The notes below the pieces were generated by a model. That model worked only from the letters and a program-made list of their open reading frames with translations, ran no database searches and was not told where the DNA came from. The position numbers and the translations under genes were made by a program. A stretch of 64,000 nucleotides of DNA from Triparma columacea (Eukaryota; Sar; Bolidophyceae; Parmales; Triparmaceae). The stretch spans positions 21,832 through 85,831 of the forward strand of contig BRYA01000162.1 of the NCBI GenBank assembly GCA_030267965.1. Reading direction: 5' to 3'. Positions 11,728 to 21,863 of this stretch are shown piece by piece; within the stretch, counting starts at the first letter, position 1, and each line of letters opens with the position of its first letter.

Positions 11728-13523
11728 ATGATCTCAATGCTCTATTTAATGAATGCTAGGGGTGATATTGTTATTAGTCGACAATATCGGTAAGTAAAGT
11801 AGCATATGAGTGGTGTGTGTATGTGTATGTGTTTGTATCAACAAATAAATACACAAAACATCAAAAAGATCACGAGGAGCCCAAGAGGGAGAATGATCTC
11901 CCACTACCTATGACCACAATCTATTGCTTGCATCCTCACACCTTGATCATCTTTTCCCTCCTCCCCCCCTCCCCCCCTCCCACGCGCTCTCACCCCCACA
12001 GTGACGATGTTTCCCAAGCAACAACAGACAGTTTCCGTCTGAAGGTCCTCGGAGCCAAGGAGGGCGGTACCTCCGCCCCCATCCGCTCCATCGACTCCTC
12101 CACCTTCGTATACTGCAGACACCTTAACATGTACTTCGTCGCTGTCACCCGCTCAAACGTCAACCCTTCCCTCGTCCTCGAGTTCCTTTACCAGAAAATT
12201 AGGGTACTTCAGGCGTACCTTGGGGAGACCTTCACGGAGGACAAGGTGAGATCAAGATGAAACAAGGACCGATGAGCTTAGATCTGTCAGCGCTATATAT
12301 AGCACTTCCTCCTATGCAAAACGTTCTCCCTCATTTTCCATGAGCCACGATTCTCATTTTCACCCATCAATCCTCTAAACCCCCATTCGCTATCGCTTTG
12401 CTCGTCACGATAGATCAGGAACAACTTCACTCTCCTCTATGAGCTCTTTGATGAGACGATGGACTTTGGCTACCCCCAGAATACCTCCATCGACGTTCTC
12501 AAGCTGTACATTAACCTCGGGAAGCAAAAGGCCAGGGTAGTTGAGGACCAAGCTAGCCTCACCTCCCAGATCACCGGAGCCATCGACTGGCGAAGGGAGG
12601 GTATCAGGCACAAGAGGAACGAGGTCTACATCGACGTCCTGGAGAGCGTGAACCTGCTGCTGAGCCAAACGGGGGGGATACTTAGGCAGGAGGTCACGGG
12701 GAGCGTCATGATGAATACGAAACTCACGGGGATGCCGGAGTGCAAGGTGAGAGGATATGGGTGGAGCGAAGCAAAAGCATCGGTGGTGTTGTTACTTTGT
12801 TGGCGATGAAGATATATCCGATATGACCTCTCTTTCATCCACCACTCACTAACGCCCCCACCCCACCTCACCCAGTTCGGCCTTAACGACAAATTGTCGG
12901 TCGAGAAGGACAAGAACTCTTCCAACGCCGGGAAATCCGGCGTCTCAATCGACGACTGCACCTTCCATCGCTGCGTCTCCCTTGGCCGCTTCGATGCTGA
13001 CCGCACCATTACCTTCATCCCCCCAGATGGTGAATTCGAGCTCATGAAGTACCGCGTGACCGAGAACATAAACCTACCGTTCCGCGTGATTGCGGCTATC
13101 CAGGAGGACGGTCAAACCCGTGTCAGCATAAACGTGAAGCTCAGCGCGACCTTCAGCGAGAAGCTGTTCGCGAGCTCCGTCGTCCTGAAGATCCCTGTGC
13201 CTGAGAACACGGCTCGATGCAAGATCAAGACGACGATGGGGCGCGCGAAGTACAGCCCGGAGGACTCGGCTATCCTGTTCAAGTTGAAGAGGTTCCAGGG
13301 ACAGAGCGAGTCCATGCTCTCGGCCGATGTCACGCTTATGCCCACGGTCAATAAGACTGCTTGGTCACGACCACCGATTGGACTGGACTTCTCAGTACCC
13401 ATGTTCACGGCCAGTGGAGTGCACGTGAGGTTCCTGAAGGTGTTTGACAAGAGCGGTTACACTACCAATAGGTGGGTGAGATACATCACCAAGTCGGGGG
13501 ATTCTTACAACATAAGGATTTAA
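11728..13523 (+). CDS. AP2M1: Clathrin adaptor AP-2 complex subunit mu
   Basis: Four exons (11728-11789, 12002-12245, 12414-12746, 12876-13523) give 428 residues, against about 435 in animals. The first exon is only 62 nt and encodes MISMLYLMNARGDIVISRQY. The splice to DDVSQATTDSFRLKV rebuilds the conserved start of the longin domain. Then come NNFTLLYELFDETMDFGYPQ, IDWRREGIRHKRNE, DVLESVNLLL and the C-terminal mu-homology domain with IDDCTFHRCVSL, FIPPDGEFELMKYR, ARPPIGLDF and WVRYI near the end. The combination FGYPQN plus WRREGI plus FIPPDGEFELM marks AP-2 rather than AP-1 mu. It recognises tyrosine-based sorting signals and PIP2 during clathrin-mediated endocytosis. All introns carry GTGAG or GTAAG donors. 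The assignment is secure. Confidence 0.95.
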
Positions 13524-13660
13524 GGGAGGTGGGGCGGGAATGGGCGGGGGGGGAGGGGGCGTAATAAAACGTTTCGTTTAGCACAAGGAAAGACGCGCTT
13601 TAAAACCATGAATCGTCAAAAAGTGGCTGGTAATTCTTGCTGAAAATATCGCTCCCAACG

Positions 13661-14132
13661 ATGTTTATCCTGAATTTCATTCTCTTCATTCTTATTCTAC
13701 TATCAATAGTATCTCCCTCGGCTATCTGTTTTCTCCTCAACCGTCTTCCATTCCATCATTCACAAATGCCCTTCAATTCTCAACTCCTTTCAAAGCCCAA
13801 ATCAAAGTTCCTTCAGAACCTCGAACGTGAAAAGTTGCGGCGAGGGCTAAATAAAAACAACGATGATGCAATAGATACGAATATTACTAAACCTGGTCCC
13901 TACCAGCGAGCAGGTTCGTCACTCTCAAGGTTCCACTCCCCACCCTTCTTCCTCATTCCACCCTCTCTAACCCTCCTTCCTCGTCCTCCCTTTCTAAACA
14001 GAGGAATGGGACAAGTCACCATCCGCCCGAGTGTCAGTTTCTGAATCTGAGCGAATAAAGTATGATTCCATCAGGGAGGGTGACTCCTTCAAGCAGGACA
14101 CCTACTTACGACGCGAGGCTGGTAAAGATTGA
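13661..14132 (+). CDS. Small hypothetical protein with N-terminal signal anchor
   Basis: Two exons (13661-13913 and 14002-14132) join in phase 1 to 127 residues. The first 30 residues form one strong hydrophobic segment starting MFILNFILFILILLSIVS, a signal peptide or membrane anchor. The rest is hydrophilic and charged, ending VSESERIKYDSIREGD then a short basic tail. The intron has a GTTCG donor, weaker than the GTGAG usual here, and ends in AACAG. I do not recognise a family. An N-terminal signal followed by a basic stretch would also fit an imported plastid protein, but no clear Phe at a cleavage site is seen. Without the splice the frame runs on as low-complexity Pro/Leu sequence, which supports the intron. 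Confidence 0.6.
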
Positions 14133-14299
14133 AGCGTGGCACGGCGTGTGGTGGAGGAGGAAGAAGACTGGGGGGGGTATTTGAGGTGTGATCGTTCGTT
14201 CTTCTATCTATTTGTTGTTGTTGTAACCTTCCGTTTTCCTTTCCTTTCATTCCTCCTATTCCTCCCCCTCTCCACCCGCCCCATGCCCTCCCGCTCTGC

Positions 14300-15555
14300 T
14301 CACATCTCCTTCTTCTTTCCCCCTCCCCCCTCTCCTCCCTCCCCCTCCTCCAACTCCCCCTTCTTCCCCCTCAACCTCCCATCGAATCCCATCATAATAA
14401 CGCTAATCTGGCACGTCATTTCTTTCTCCTCCGTGACATCTTCCTTCTCCCCCTCCCCCGCGTCCCTAATCCACTCCCCTAGCTTGTATATGCACTTCTG
14501 AAGCTCCTCCCTGGCCCTCTGGTAATACCCGTCGATGTAGTCCATCATCTCCCCCTCCTTAACAACCACATTCCCGTCAATGCTTAGCGCTCTGTCCCAG
14601 CAATCACACTCGAACAAGGCCTCGCATAGTGCAACCAGTGTGTCCACCAGTAGCCTCTCAGCCCTCGCCGCCCCCTTGGCATCGGAGGCCTCCGCCACGT
14701 TCTTATCCCTCCATTCTACGCACTCGAGGAGGGCGGCAACAGCCTCGCCGTTGCGGCCGAGAGAAGAGAGTAGGTCAGCGTAGCCGGAGATAACGCGCGG
14801 GATGAGGTCCAGCGTGTAAGATGTGTAAGCTGGGTTGGGGCGCGATTTCTTTGCCGGGCTTTCCTTCCCGTCGCCGTTCTCGGTAGTGCTGCTCGTCGTC
14901 GAGACTGCATCTGTATCTGTCTTCCCCCCCCCTTCAATCCCGTCGTCGTCCTCGGGTAGAGCGTCTGCGAGAATCTCCCAAGCCACCTCCATGTTCTCCT
15001 CCGCGATCCCCAAATCCTCCTCGTCGTCCCTCTCGCCCTTCACCGCACCCGCCTCCTCCCCCCCTTCTTCCTTCACCCCTGACACCCCGACTTCCCCCTC
15101 TGATGATCCCTGAGATGCCTCAACCAATCCATTGAAGTCTGAGCTATCCTGACGAAGGTTGTAGCTCCTGAACAAAGCCCTACCATACTCGTAGTACCTG
15201 AATCACCAAGTAGATACGATCGAGAGACGGGCGTGTTAGAACGCTTGAGTGACATCTATGGTTACAAATGTCATGATTGACAAGCAAGAAAGGCAGACAA
15301 GAATAAAACGCCTCCCTCCAACGTTTCCCCAACCCTCCCTTCCACTCCCCTTGCTCCTGAACACCCCGTACCCTGATTTACTTACAATGGTGCGACCTCT
15401 ACTCCCCTTTCTCCGTATTGTGATCTCGCCCTGTCTATCAAACCAGCAAGAATGGAGAGAGAACGCTCGATTGAGGAGGCAGAGGAGGAGCGAAGGAGCT
15501 TCCGGACCAATTTGTAACGAGGATCTAGGACTGTTGGTGGAAGGGGGAGGGACAT
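14300..15555 (-). CDS. NASP/Sim3/Hif1-family histone chaperone (SHNi-TPR protein)
   Basis: Two exons (15386-15555 and 14300-15197) join in phase 2 to 355 residues. The splice creates GVEVAPLYYEYGRALFR, matching the first TPR of NASP-type chaperones, where an interrupted TPR begins with a tyrosine-rich YG-x-AL motif. An acidic low-complexity insert follows (about residues 85-140), as is typical of the family, then LDLIPRVISGYADLLSSLG and the remaining TPR helices with EALFECDCWDRALS. The C-terminus is Lys/Glu/Gly rich. Family members bind histone H3-H4 (and H1 in animals) in the nucleus and hand them to chromatin-assembly factors. The assignment rests on domain layout and the first TPR and is not beyond doubt. 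It converges on the small gene at its left and diverges from the D27-like gene, 227 bp away. Confidence 0.75.
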
Positions 15556-15782
15556 GACCGAAGAACGGGGGAAACGTGAAATATGGAGGGTTTTCTCTGG
15601 GTTTTTTGTTGGAAAGACAAAAATCCTTGGGCACTCTTTACTTTTTGCGTGACTTAAGCAGCCTCTCTTCTCCTCCCACAGCCCAATATTAACATTCTTT
15701 TTCTTTTCATAGCCTCATAAATTGGCGTAATTTCTAAATTGGAGGAATTGGCTGCTCCCAAAATATCGACACAGCAAACAAC

Positions 15783-17163
15783 ATGCTTCTATCTCGTCTC
15801 TACTGCGCTCCTGCGCTCCTTCTCGCCGTTGTCCTACTCCTCTTGTGTCTTTTACCCACTACTCAATTCAACACCTCTCCCACCCTCCTCAAAGGCACAA
15901 GAATGAGGGTGTCTAGTTCAAGACACATCCTCCGTTCCTCTTTGTCAACCACTGCGTCAGTTGGTGCCAACGTGCCCAGGATCCTTGGCTTGTTGCTACC
16001 TTTGCTGGACGACGGGCAGGAGACCGGTGGGATTGCTGCTGACGTTATCAGGCTTCAGGAGAACATCGACTTGCACCGCTCGTCCGGTGGCAGTTTAGAG
16101 GAGGGCAGTGCGGTTGAGAGGGGGTTCAGGATTAAGTTAATGGAAGTAGAGAGGTATTTGTTGCTGGCGAGGATGCTGGAGAGGGACGGGGACGCTTACT
16201 ATAAGACGGTGGCCTTCATGGTCCAGAGTCAGACACTTGGGTGAGTAAGAAGGGCAAAACGGCGCCTGCCACCCTCCCCCCCCCCGACCCTTTTAACCCC
16301 CCCCCCCCTTTGCTTCCCGCTTCCCCAGTTTCGACCGCCACTCCGCTCCCAACCTCCAGCGTTTCCCTCCCCTCCCCCCCTCCCCCTCCGCCTCCTCCTC
16401 CCCCTACTCCACCTACAACCCCCCACAAGACCGTTCCCCGGTGGTAGAAAAAATCGCTTCCGACGGTTCCACCGTTACCAATGACGTCGAGGTCTCTGAA
16501 AGGTGCGACCCCTTGAGCCTCTACGACTCGTTGCTCCTCTGGGTGTTCCGCAAGTCCGTCGCCTCTGAAACCTCCCTGCCGCCCATGTGGGACACGGGGG
16601 GGATCGAGGGACTCGTGGCTCAGGGCAGGGCTTACATGTCCGTGGCCTCGGAGGTTGATCAGAGGAACATGGTGAAGAACGTTCTCAGGGGACTGATGGG
16701 ACCGATTGTACCTGTGTACAGGCTGTTCATGGGGGGGTTCGTACCGAGGAAGGTAGCGAGGTGGGCGGGGAAGGAGGAGTGGGGGGATAAGCAGGTGTTC
16801 GCGGGGGGGCTGTTTTACGCGCCGTACCTTACGAGCGTGGTGACGCCACTGTTCTTCCAGTTCCTGGTAGGACCGGCAAAGACAAGCAGGAGGAGCGACG
16901 GGATGAGGGGGGGGGTGCTGGTGGAGAAGTGCCGGTTCTTGGAGAAGAGCAACTGTAAGGGGCTGTGCCTCAATCAGTGCAAGGTCCCAATGGAGGAGTT
17001 CTTCAAGGATGAGCTTGGGGTGGACTTGTATGTGCAGCCTAACTTTAGGACTCAGGAATGTCAGTGGAGTTGGGGAGAGGAGACGAAGGAGGTAAAGGAC
17101 GATGGGGATTGGCCGAAGGGTTGCTTGGAGGGATGTGTGGATCGGAAGCGTATGGGAGAATAG
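15783..17163 (+). CDS. DWARF27 (D27)-like carotenoid isomerase family protein
   Basis: Two exons (15783-16240 and 16329-17163) join in phase 2 to 430 residues. The first 30 residues form a signal peptide (LLSRLYCAPALLLAVVLLLL) followed by a Ser/Thr/Arg-rich stretch, a bipartite layout expected for import into a four-membrane plastid. The C-terminal half carries the D27 (DUF4033) core: an alpha-helical region, then GGVLVEKCRFLEKSNCKGLC, NQCKVPMEEFF, and PNFRTQECQWSWG, with the conserved cysteines. Plant D27 is an iron-dependent plastid beta-carotene 9-cis/all-trans isomerase at the head of strigolactone synthesis; algal relatives have no established product, so only carotenoid isomerase-like is justified. 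The region after the splice is Ser/Pro rich and is probably a linker. The gene is convergent with the dehydrogenase-GST fusion, with 98 bp between the stops. Confidence 0.85.
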
Positions 17164-17261
17164 TTTAATGTTGCTATCATTTTTCGAACAGTCAGTCTTA
17201 ACATTACATTCCGCAAGGGCGAATAAACAGGTGCGGTGAGCTGTCCAAGGTAAGTCGAGCT

Positions 17262-19051
17262 TCATATGCTATTTACGACTAGTTCCATGGCGGCCGCCCT
17301 CTCCTCTACTTCTCCTTCCACGCCCTGCCCCTTCCCACCGACGTAACCATTTTCATACGTCCTAAAGAGATACTCCACAATATCTTTGCTTTCCCCCATG
17401 TTAACCCCAGTGTTGGGGTCCAAGAGGAAAGGCACTTGTGTCATCCCGCTGACTTCCTCCAGCTCCTCCCTCCTCCTGCTCCCTTTCCCCGCACTCCTGA
17501 TTTCGTGCACGAGGTCTAGCTCAACGAGCGCCTCCCTGACTAGCCTGCTGAACTGGTTGCCATCGTAGTCATAAAGTACAAGTGCCTTGGGGGGGGGAGG
17601 GGAGGACCTGGCGGACGCAACGACGGAGGACCCCCTCCCTCCCCTGGCTATGGAGGGGACCAATCCCGCAAGCCCGGGGGACGGTGGTAAGTCCCCCTCC
17701 CCTGCCTCCCCCCCGTACTCTTTCAGAAGGTACTTGACGATGTCCCCGCTCTCAAACATTTGAACCCCACGATCAAGGTCCTCCATGAAGGGGTAAGTCG
17801 CCCTCCTCCCCATGAGCGCCGCCGCGTTCTCCACCTGCCTCCTGTGCGAGCTCCCCCTCCCTGTAGGTACGACAGTGTAAGCGAGGTCCAGGGCCGTGCA
17901 GGCCTCCCGCACTCGCCTGCAGTAGGGGCAGCCCTCGAACTGGTAGATCTGGAGGCTCCCAGGGGAAGGTCGGGGGGGGGTAGGCAGGCTGGATTCCGAG
18001 GATAGGGGAGGGGCTACGGTCGTACCGTAGGGAAGGCGTGACAGGCTGACGATCCCGCTTGTGAAGGTGGAGAGCTCGTCGGGGGACTTCTTGGAGGACA
18101 GGGGGGCCAGGGAGGAGAGCTGGGACGACGTCACGACGCCGGTTATGGACGAGTCGGATATCGCCTGGACGATGGCGCTGCCGGCGATTGAGACGCGGAG
18201 GGGTGGGTTGAAGGTTCCTTTACCTATGTTGAGCTTGTTCCCCAACGTCCAGACGGGGAGGAGAGGCAGGATGTCGAACTTAGTAGGGTCCCACATGAAG
18301 CTCGGCCTAGCAACGATCGGCCTTATCCCCGCCTTCTCCGCGTCCTCTGACATTTTCCTCTCTACCTTCCTCTTTGCCTCAAGGTATCTCGGGAGGAAAA
18401 ACCCTTTGTCCTTCATCCCTGCCTCAATCTTTGTGCCGAGGGCGTTGTCCTCCCAGCCAGCCTCTGCAGCCGACACGTACACGAACGGTCTGGGTTTGGA
18501 GGTCTTAGTCGATTCCGCCGCTTCGAGGAGGTTGAAGGCTGTGGCCCTCATTTCGCTGTCGTAAGTCGCAGAGGCTGAGGGGACGCTCTGGGAACCGCTG
18601 GTGATTAGGTTGGCAAAGCGGAGCCCGCTTTCGCTGTCGAGCAGGAGACCGATAGCGTGAACGAAGGCGTCCTTGTCCTTGGCTAGATCCTTCATTAACC
18701 CCTGGTCGTCTGCGTTACCCTTGACCCAGTTGACCTTGGAAAGGACCTTGTCATTTGGAGCCGGATTCCTGCCACGACGGCTCAAGGATGTCACTTCCCA
18801 ACCTCGTGATACTGCCTCGTTGCAGACTTGGCGGCCGAGGTAGCCTGAGCCTGTTTGGTGTGTGTGGTTGTTGAGTGTGGAGTGTGTTAGAAGGATATTT
18901 GTGTGTGGTGTGTGGTGAGTCGGAGCAGTCTCGACTCAAGCTGTATTTTTTTTGGCTTACCTCCAAGTACTAATAATTTGAGCGATATGGTTGGATGTAT
19001 TATAATACAAAGTATGGAAATCGTGTATAATACATGTAACATTGATCTCAT
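17262..19051 (-). CDS. Fusion of atypical short-chain dehydrogenase and two GST-N/thioredoxin-fold domains
   Basis: Two exons (18961-19051 and 17262-18850) join in phase 1 to 559 residues. The splice rebuilds a Rossmann glycine motif, LLVLGGSGYLGRQVC, preceded by a short N-terminus that may be a targeting signal. Residues 35 to about 280 form an atypical SDR of the NDUFA9/COQ11 type (YVSAAEAGW, AKRKVERKMSED, RPSFMWDP). A Ser/Pro linker leads to two tandem GST-N-like domains. The first has YQFEGCPYCRRVREACTAL with a CPYC redox motif, and the second LYDYDGNQFSRLVREALVE, where both cysteines are lost. Each ends with an ES-x-DIV(K/E)YL segment. Plants have similar tandem GST-N proteins and separate SDRs; the fusion is unusual. 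Two in-frame ATGs (19051, 19042) could start it. The substrate is unknown. Confidence 0.8.
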
Positions 19052-19175
19052 TGGAACAGAAACAAATTAAACAACTGGCATGGAGAGACTGAGAAAATGG
19101 GCCTGAAAATAAATGCTGAGCTCTCAGATAAAAAATGGAACAATTCACATTACGTTCACAACAACGACCAAGACT

Positions 19176-21188
19176 TCACAGAAACTCCAGAATTACTCTC
19201 CACAAAACTTTCGGGATCTTCTCACGTGCCTCACTTTCCCTTAGCGGTGGGGCTTCAACTCCGTCAGTTCGCTTCCGCTTCCTAGCCGATCTCCTGGGTG
19301 GATCCTCCACGTGATCCCAGGTTCCCTTGAGGCACAGCAGAGCGTTGACGCGTTCCGTCACAGCGATTTTGCGGTGCCACCTATAATGGAGGAGGTCCTC
19401 GACAGTGGAAATATTTTGATCCGCCGCGGCAGCGATTAGGGCGGTGCAGTCCAAGAAGCAGTTATCACCGATGGAGACAGCGGGAGATAGACTGAGTTTC
19501 GTCAGGGCGGAGCAATCCCTGAAGGCGGCAAAGCCAATCGACGTCACTGAGTCCGGGATGGTGACGGCCGTGAGGGAGGAGCAGTAGGAGAAGGCATAAC
19601 TGCCAATCTCTGTCACTCCGTCCGGGATGGTGATGGCAGTGAGGGAGGAGCAACTGTGGAAGGCGCCATCGCCAATCGTCGTCACTGTGTCCGGGATTGT
19701 GATGGCCGTGAGGGAGGAGCAATCTCTGAAGGCGTCTTCGCCAATTATCGTCACTCCGTCTGGGATGATGACGGCCGTGAGGGAGGAGCATCCAGAGAAG
19801 GCGAAATCACCAATCTCTGTCATTCCGTCCGGGATGGTGATGGCCGTGAGGGAGGAGCAGTCTTCGAAAGCATTACTGTCAATCGTTGTCACTGAGTCCG
19901 GGATTGTGATGGCCGTGAGGGAGGAGCATCCTTCGAAGGCGGCACGGCCAATCGACGTCACTCCATCTGGGATTGTGATGGTCGTGAGTGAAGACCAATA
20001 GCAGAAGGCGCGTTCGCCAATCATTGTCACTCCGTCCGAGATGGTGATGGCCGTGAGGGAGGAGCATTCGTAGAAGGCGTGCAAGTGAATCGGATGGATG
20101 GTAATGGCCGTGAGAGAGGAGCATCCCTCGAAGGCCCAGTCGCAAATCTCCGTCACTCCGTCCGGGATGGTGATGGCTGTGAGAGAGGAGCATTCGTAGA
20201 AGGCATCTTTGCCAATCATCGTCGCTGTGTCCGGGATTGTGATGGCCGTGAGGGAGGAGCATCCGTCGAAGGCGTTTTCGCTTATCATTGTCACTCCGTC
20301 CGGGATGGTGATGGCCGTGAGGGAGGAGCATCCAGAGAAGGCGAAATCACCAATCTCTGTCATTCCGTCCGGGATGGTGATGGCCGTGAGAGAGGAGCAT
20401 CCTCTGAAGGCATCTTTGCCAATCGTCGTCACTCCGTCTGGGATTATGATGGCTGTGAGGGAGGAGCATCCGTAGAAGGCGCCCTTGCCAATTGTCGTCA
20501 CTCCGTCCGGGATTGTGATGGCTGTGAGGGAGGAGCATCCCTCGAATGCGTCCTCGCCAATTGTCGTCACTCCGTCAGGGATGGTGATGGCCGTGAGGGA
20601 GGAGCATCCACTGAAGGCGCTATTGCCAATCATTGTCACTCCAACTGGGATGGTGATGGCCGTGAGGGAGGAGCATCCCCAGAAGGCGTCATTGCCAATC
20701 TTCATCACTCCGTCCGGAATTGTGATGGCCGTGAGGGAGGAGCATTCCTGGAAGGCTTCATCGTGAATCATTCTCACTGAGTCCGGGATGGTGATGGCCG
20801 TGAGGGAGGAGCATCCAGCGAAGGCGCCATTGCCAATTGTTGTCACTCCGTCCGGGATTGTGATGGACGTGAGGGAGGAGCATTTGTAGAAGGCATCATT
20901 GCCAATCATCGTCACTCCGTCCGGGATGGTGATGGCCGTGAGGGAGGAGCATCTGGAGAAGGCGCCCTTGCCAATCGACGTCACTCCTTGTGCAAAAGTC
21001 ACTTCTGTGAGATCACGATTACCTCTGAAGCTCTCTGTTCCGGAGTATACTGCTGTTTTGGGAAGGGAAGAGTCCCCATCATCTAGATTGTCATAGTCAC
21101 CACCATAGTCATCACTATAGTCATCACTATACTCATCACCATCGTCATCACTAGAGTCATCACCATAAGTAAAGTCTAATTCACTCAT
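19176..21188 (-). CDS. BspA-type leucine-rich-repeat protein (LRR_5)
   Basis: A single-exon gene of 670 residues. After an acidic Asp/Ser/Tyr-rich N-terminus of about 45 residues, roughly 25 copies of a 23-residue repeat follow, consensus C-S-S-L-T-A-I-T-I-P-D-G-V-T-x-I-G-x-x-A-F-x-x. This is the BspA/TpLRR type, common in protist surface or protein-binding proteins and often lineage-expanded. One unit near the middle is shortened (AITIHPIHLHAFYEC). The last two repeats are diverged. A basic linker with RRSARKRKRT precedes a tail IPKVLWRVILEFL, reminiscent of a degenerate F-box-like helix. There is no signal peptide, so it is probably intracellular. DNA identity between repeats is very high, a sign of recent expansion or gene conversion, and this keeps two antisense frames open; those are not genes. 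Confidence 0.9.
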   Translation of the reverse strand: MSELDFTYGDDSSDDDGDEYSDDYSDDYGGDYDNLDDGDSSLPKTAVYSGTESFRGNRDLTEVTFAQGVTSIGKGAFSRCSSLTAITIPDGVTMIGNDAFYKCSSLTSITIPDGVTTIGNGAFAGCSSLTAITIPDSVRMIHDEAFQECSSLTAITIPDGVMKIGNDAFWGCSSLTAITIPVGVTMIGNSAFSGCSSLTAITIPDGVTTIGEDAFEGCSSLTAITIPDGVTTIGKGAFYGCSSLTAIIIPDGVTTIGKDAFRGCSSLTAITIPDGMTEIGDFAFSGCSSLTAITIPDGVTMISENAFDGCSSLTAITIPDTATMIGKDAFYECSSLTAITIPDGVTEICDWAFEGCSSLTAITIHPIHLHAFYECSSLTAITISDGVTMIGERAFCYWSSLTTITIPDGVTSIGRAAFEGCSSLTAITIPDSVTTIDSNAFEDCSSLTAITIPDGMTEIGDFAFSGCSSLTAVIIPDGVTIIGEDAFRDCSSLTAITIPDTVTTIGDGAFHSCSSLTAITIPDGVTEIGSYAFSYCSSLTAVTIPDSVTSIGFAAFRDCSALTKLSLSPAVSIGDNCFLDCTALIAAAADQNISTVEDLLHYRWHRKIAVTERVNALLCLKGTWDHVEDPPRRSARKRKRTDGVEAPPLRESEAREKIPKVLWRVILEFL

Positions 21189-21863
21189 AGTAGGGATGGA
21201 GAGGATCTTTTATACTGTCCTTTCGGTAAACTAACCCTAACCCTGGATTTATTATACAGTCTTGTCGTTGTCAGCTTCAGTCCTCAACGAATTCCTACAT
21301 CATTGACGGGAATCAAGAGGGTTAGTGTGGTGTGATTGACAAAGAACAAGGGAGAGGGATTGTGAGACCCCTCAAGGAACGCGTCATTGCGCCAATAGCG
21401 GTTCCCTGCCATTTAGCAACAACAATACGACACTAACAGTATCGGAAATAGAGCCCAAAGTAGTATTATCTCGTCTATAAGACGGTAATAAGAAGGGGAA
21501 AAACCCACGAATACTGGACCTCGATTGAAGGGGAAATAACTTGGTTCCTTGACGTGAATAGGAAATTAAAATCAACGATAGGACAAACTACAACTGGTCA
21601 AAGCCTTAACAAGGGTTATTATTGTCATTGTTGTCCTTCTTACCTATATTTCAAAGCTATTTATTGGCTGCATTCCTGGGCTGGAAATCCCTCTAAAATA
21701 ATCCCTCCCTCTCTCCCATCCCACTCACTTATATTCTCCTAATCGTACTGGTACTCATACATATATCATACATATACTTATAGCTTACTTCAAACGTTGT
21801 GAAAGTGTAAATAAAGAGAATTTAGAACCTTTCCTCCAACCCCCCTCCAACCCGCCTCTAAAT
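21189..21863. other. Divergent intergenic region with a short telomere-like tract
   Basis: This 675-bp gap lies between the start of the LRR gene and the start of ECO1. It contains two CCCTAA units at about 21233-21245 and is otherwise AT-richer than the flanking genes. I see no credible ORF or RNA gene. It must hold the promoters of both divergent genes. Confidence 0.45.

Noticed and set aside
20079..20780. Plus-strand open frame of 233 codons with a regular 23-residue repeat
   Set aside because: It is the antisense shadow of the 69-nt LRR array; the minus-strand reading matches the known BspA-type LRR family.
19500..21000. CRISPR-like array
   Set aside because: The regular repeats are contiguous 69-nt coding units of an LRR protein without spacers.
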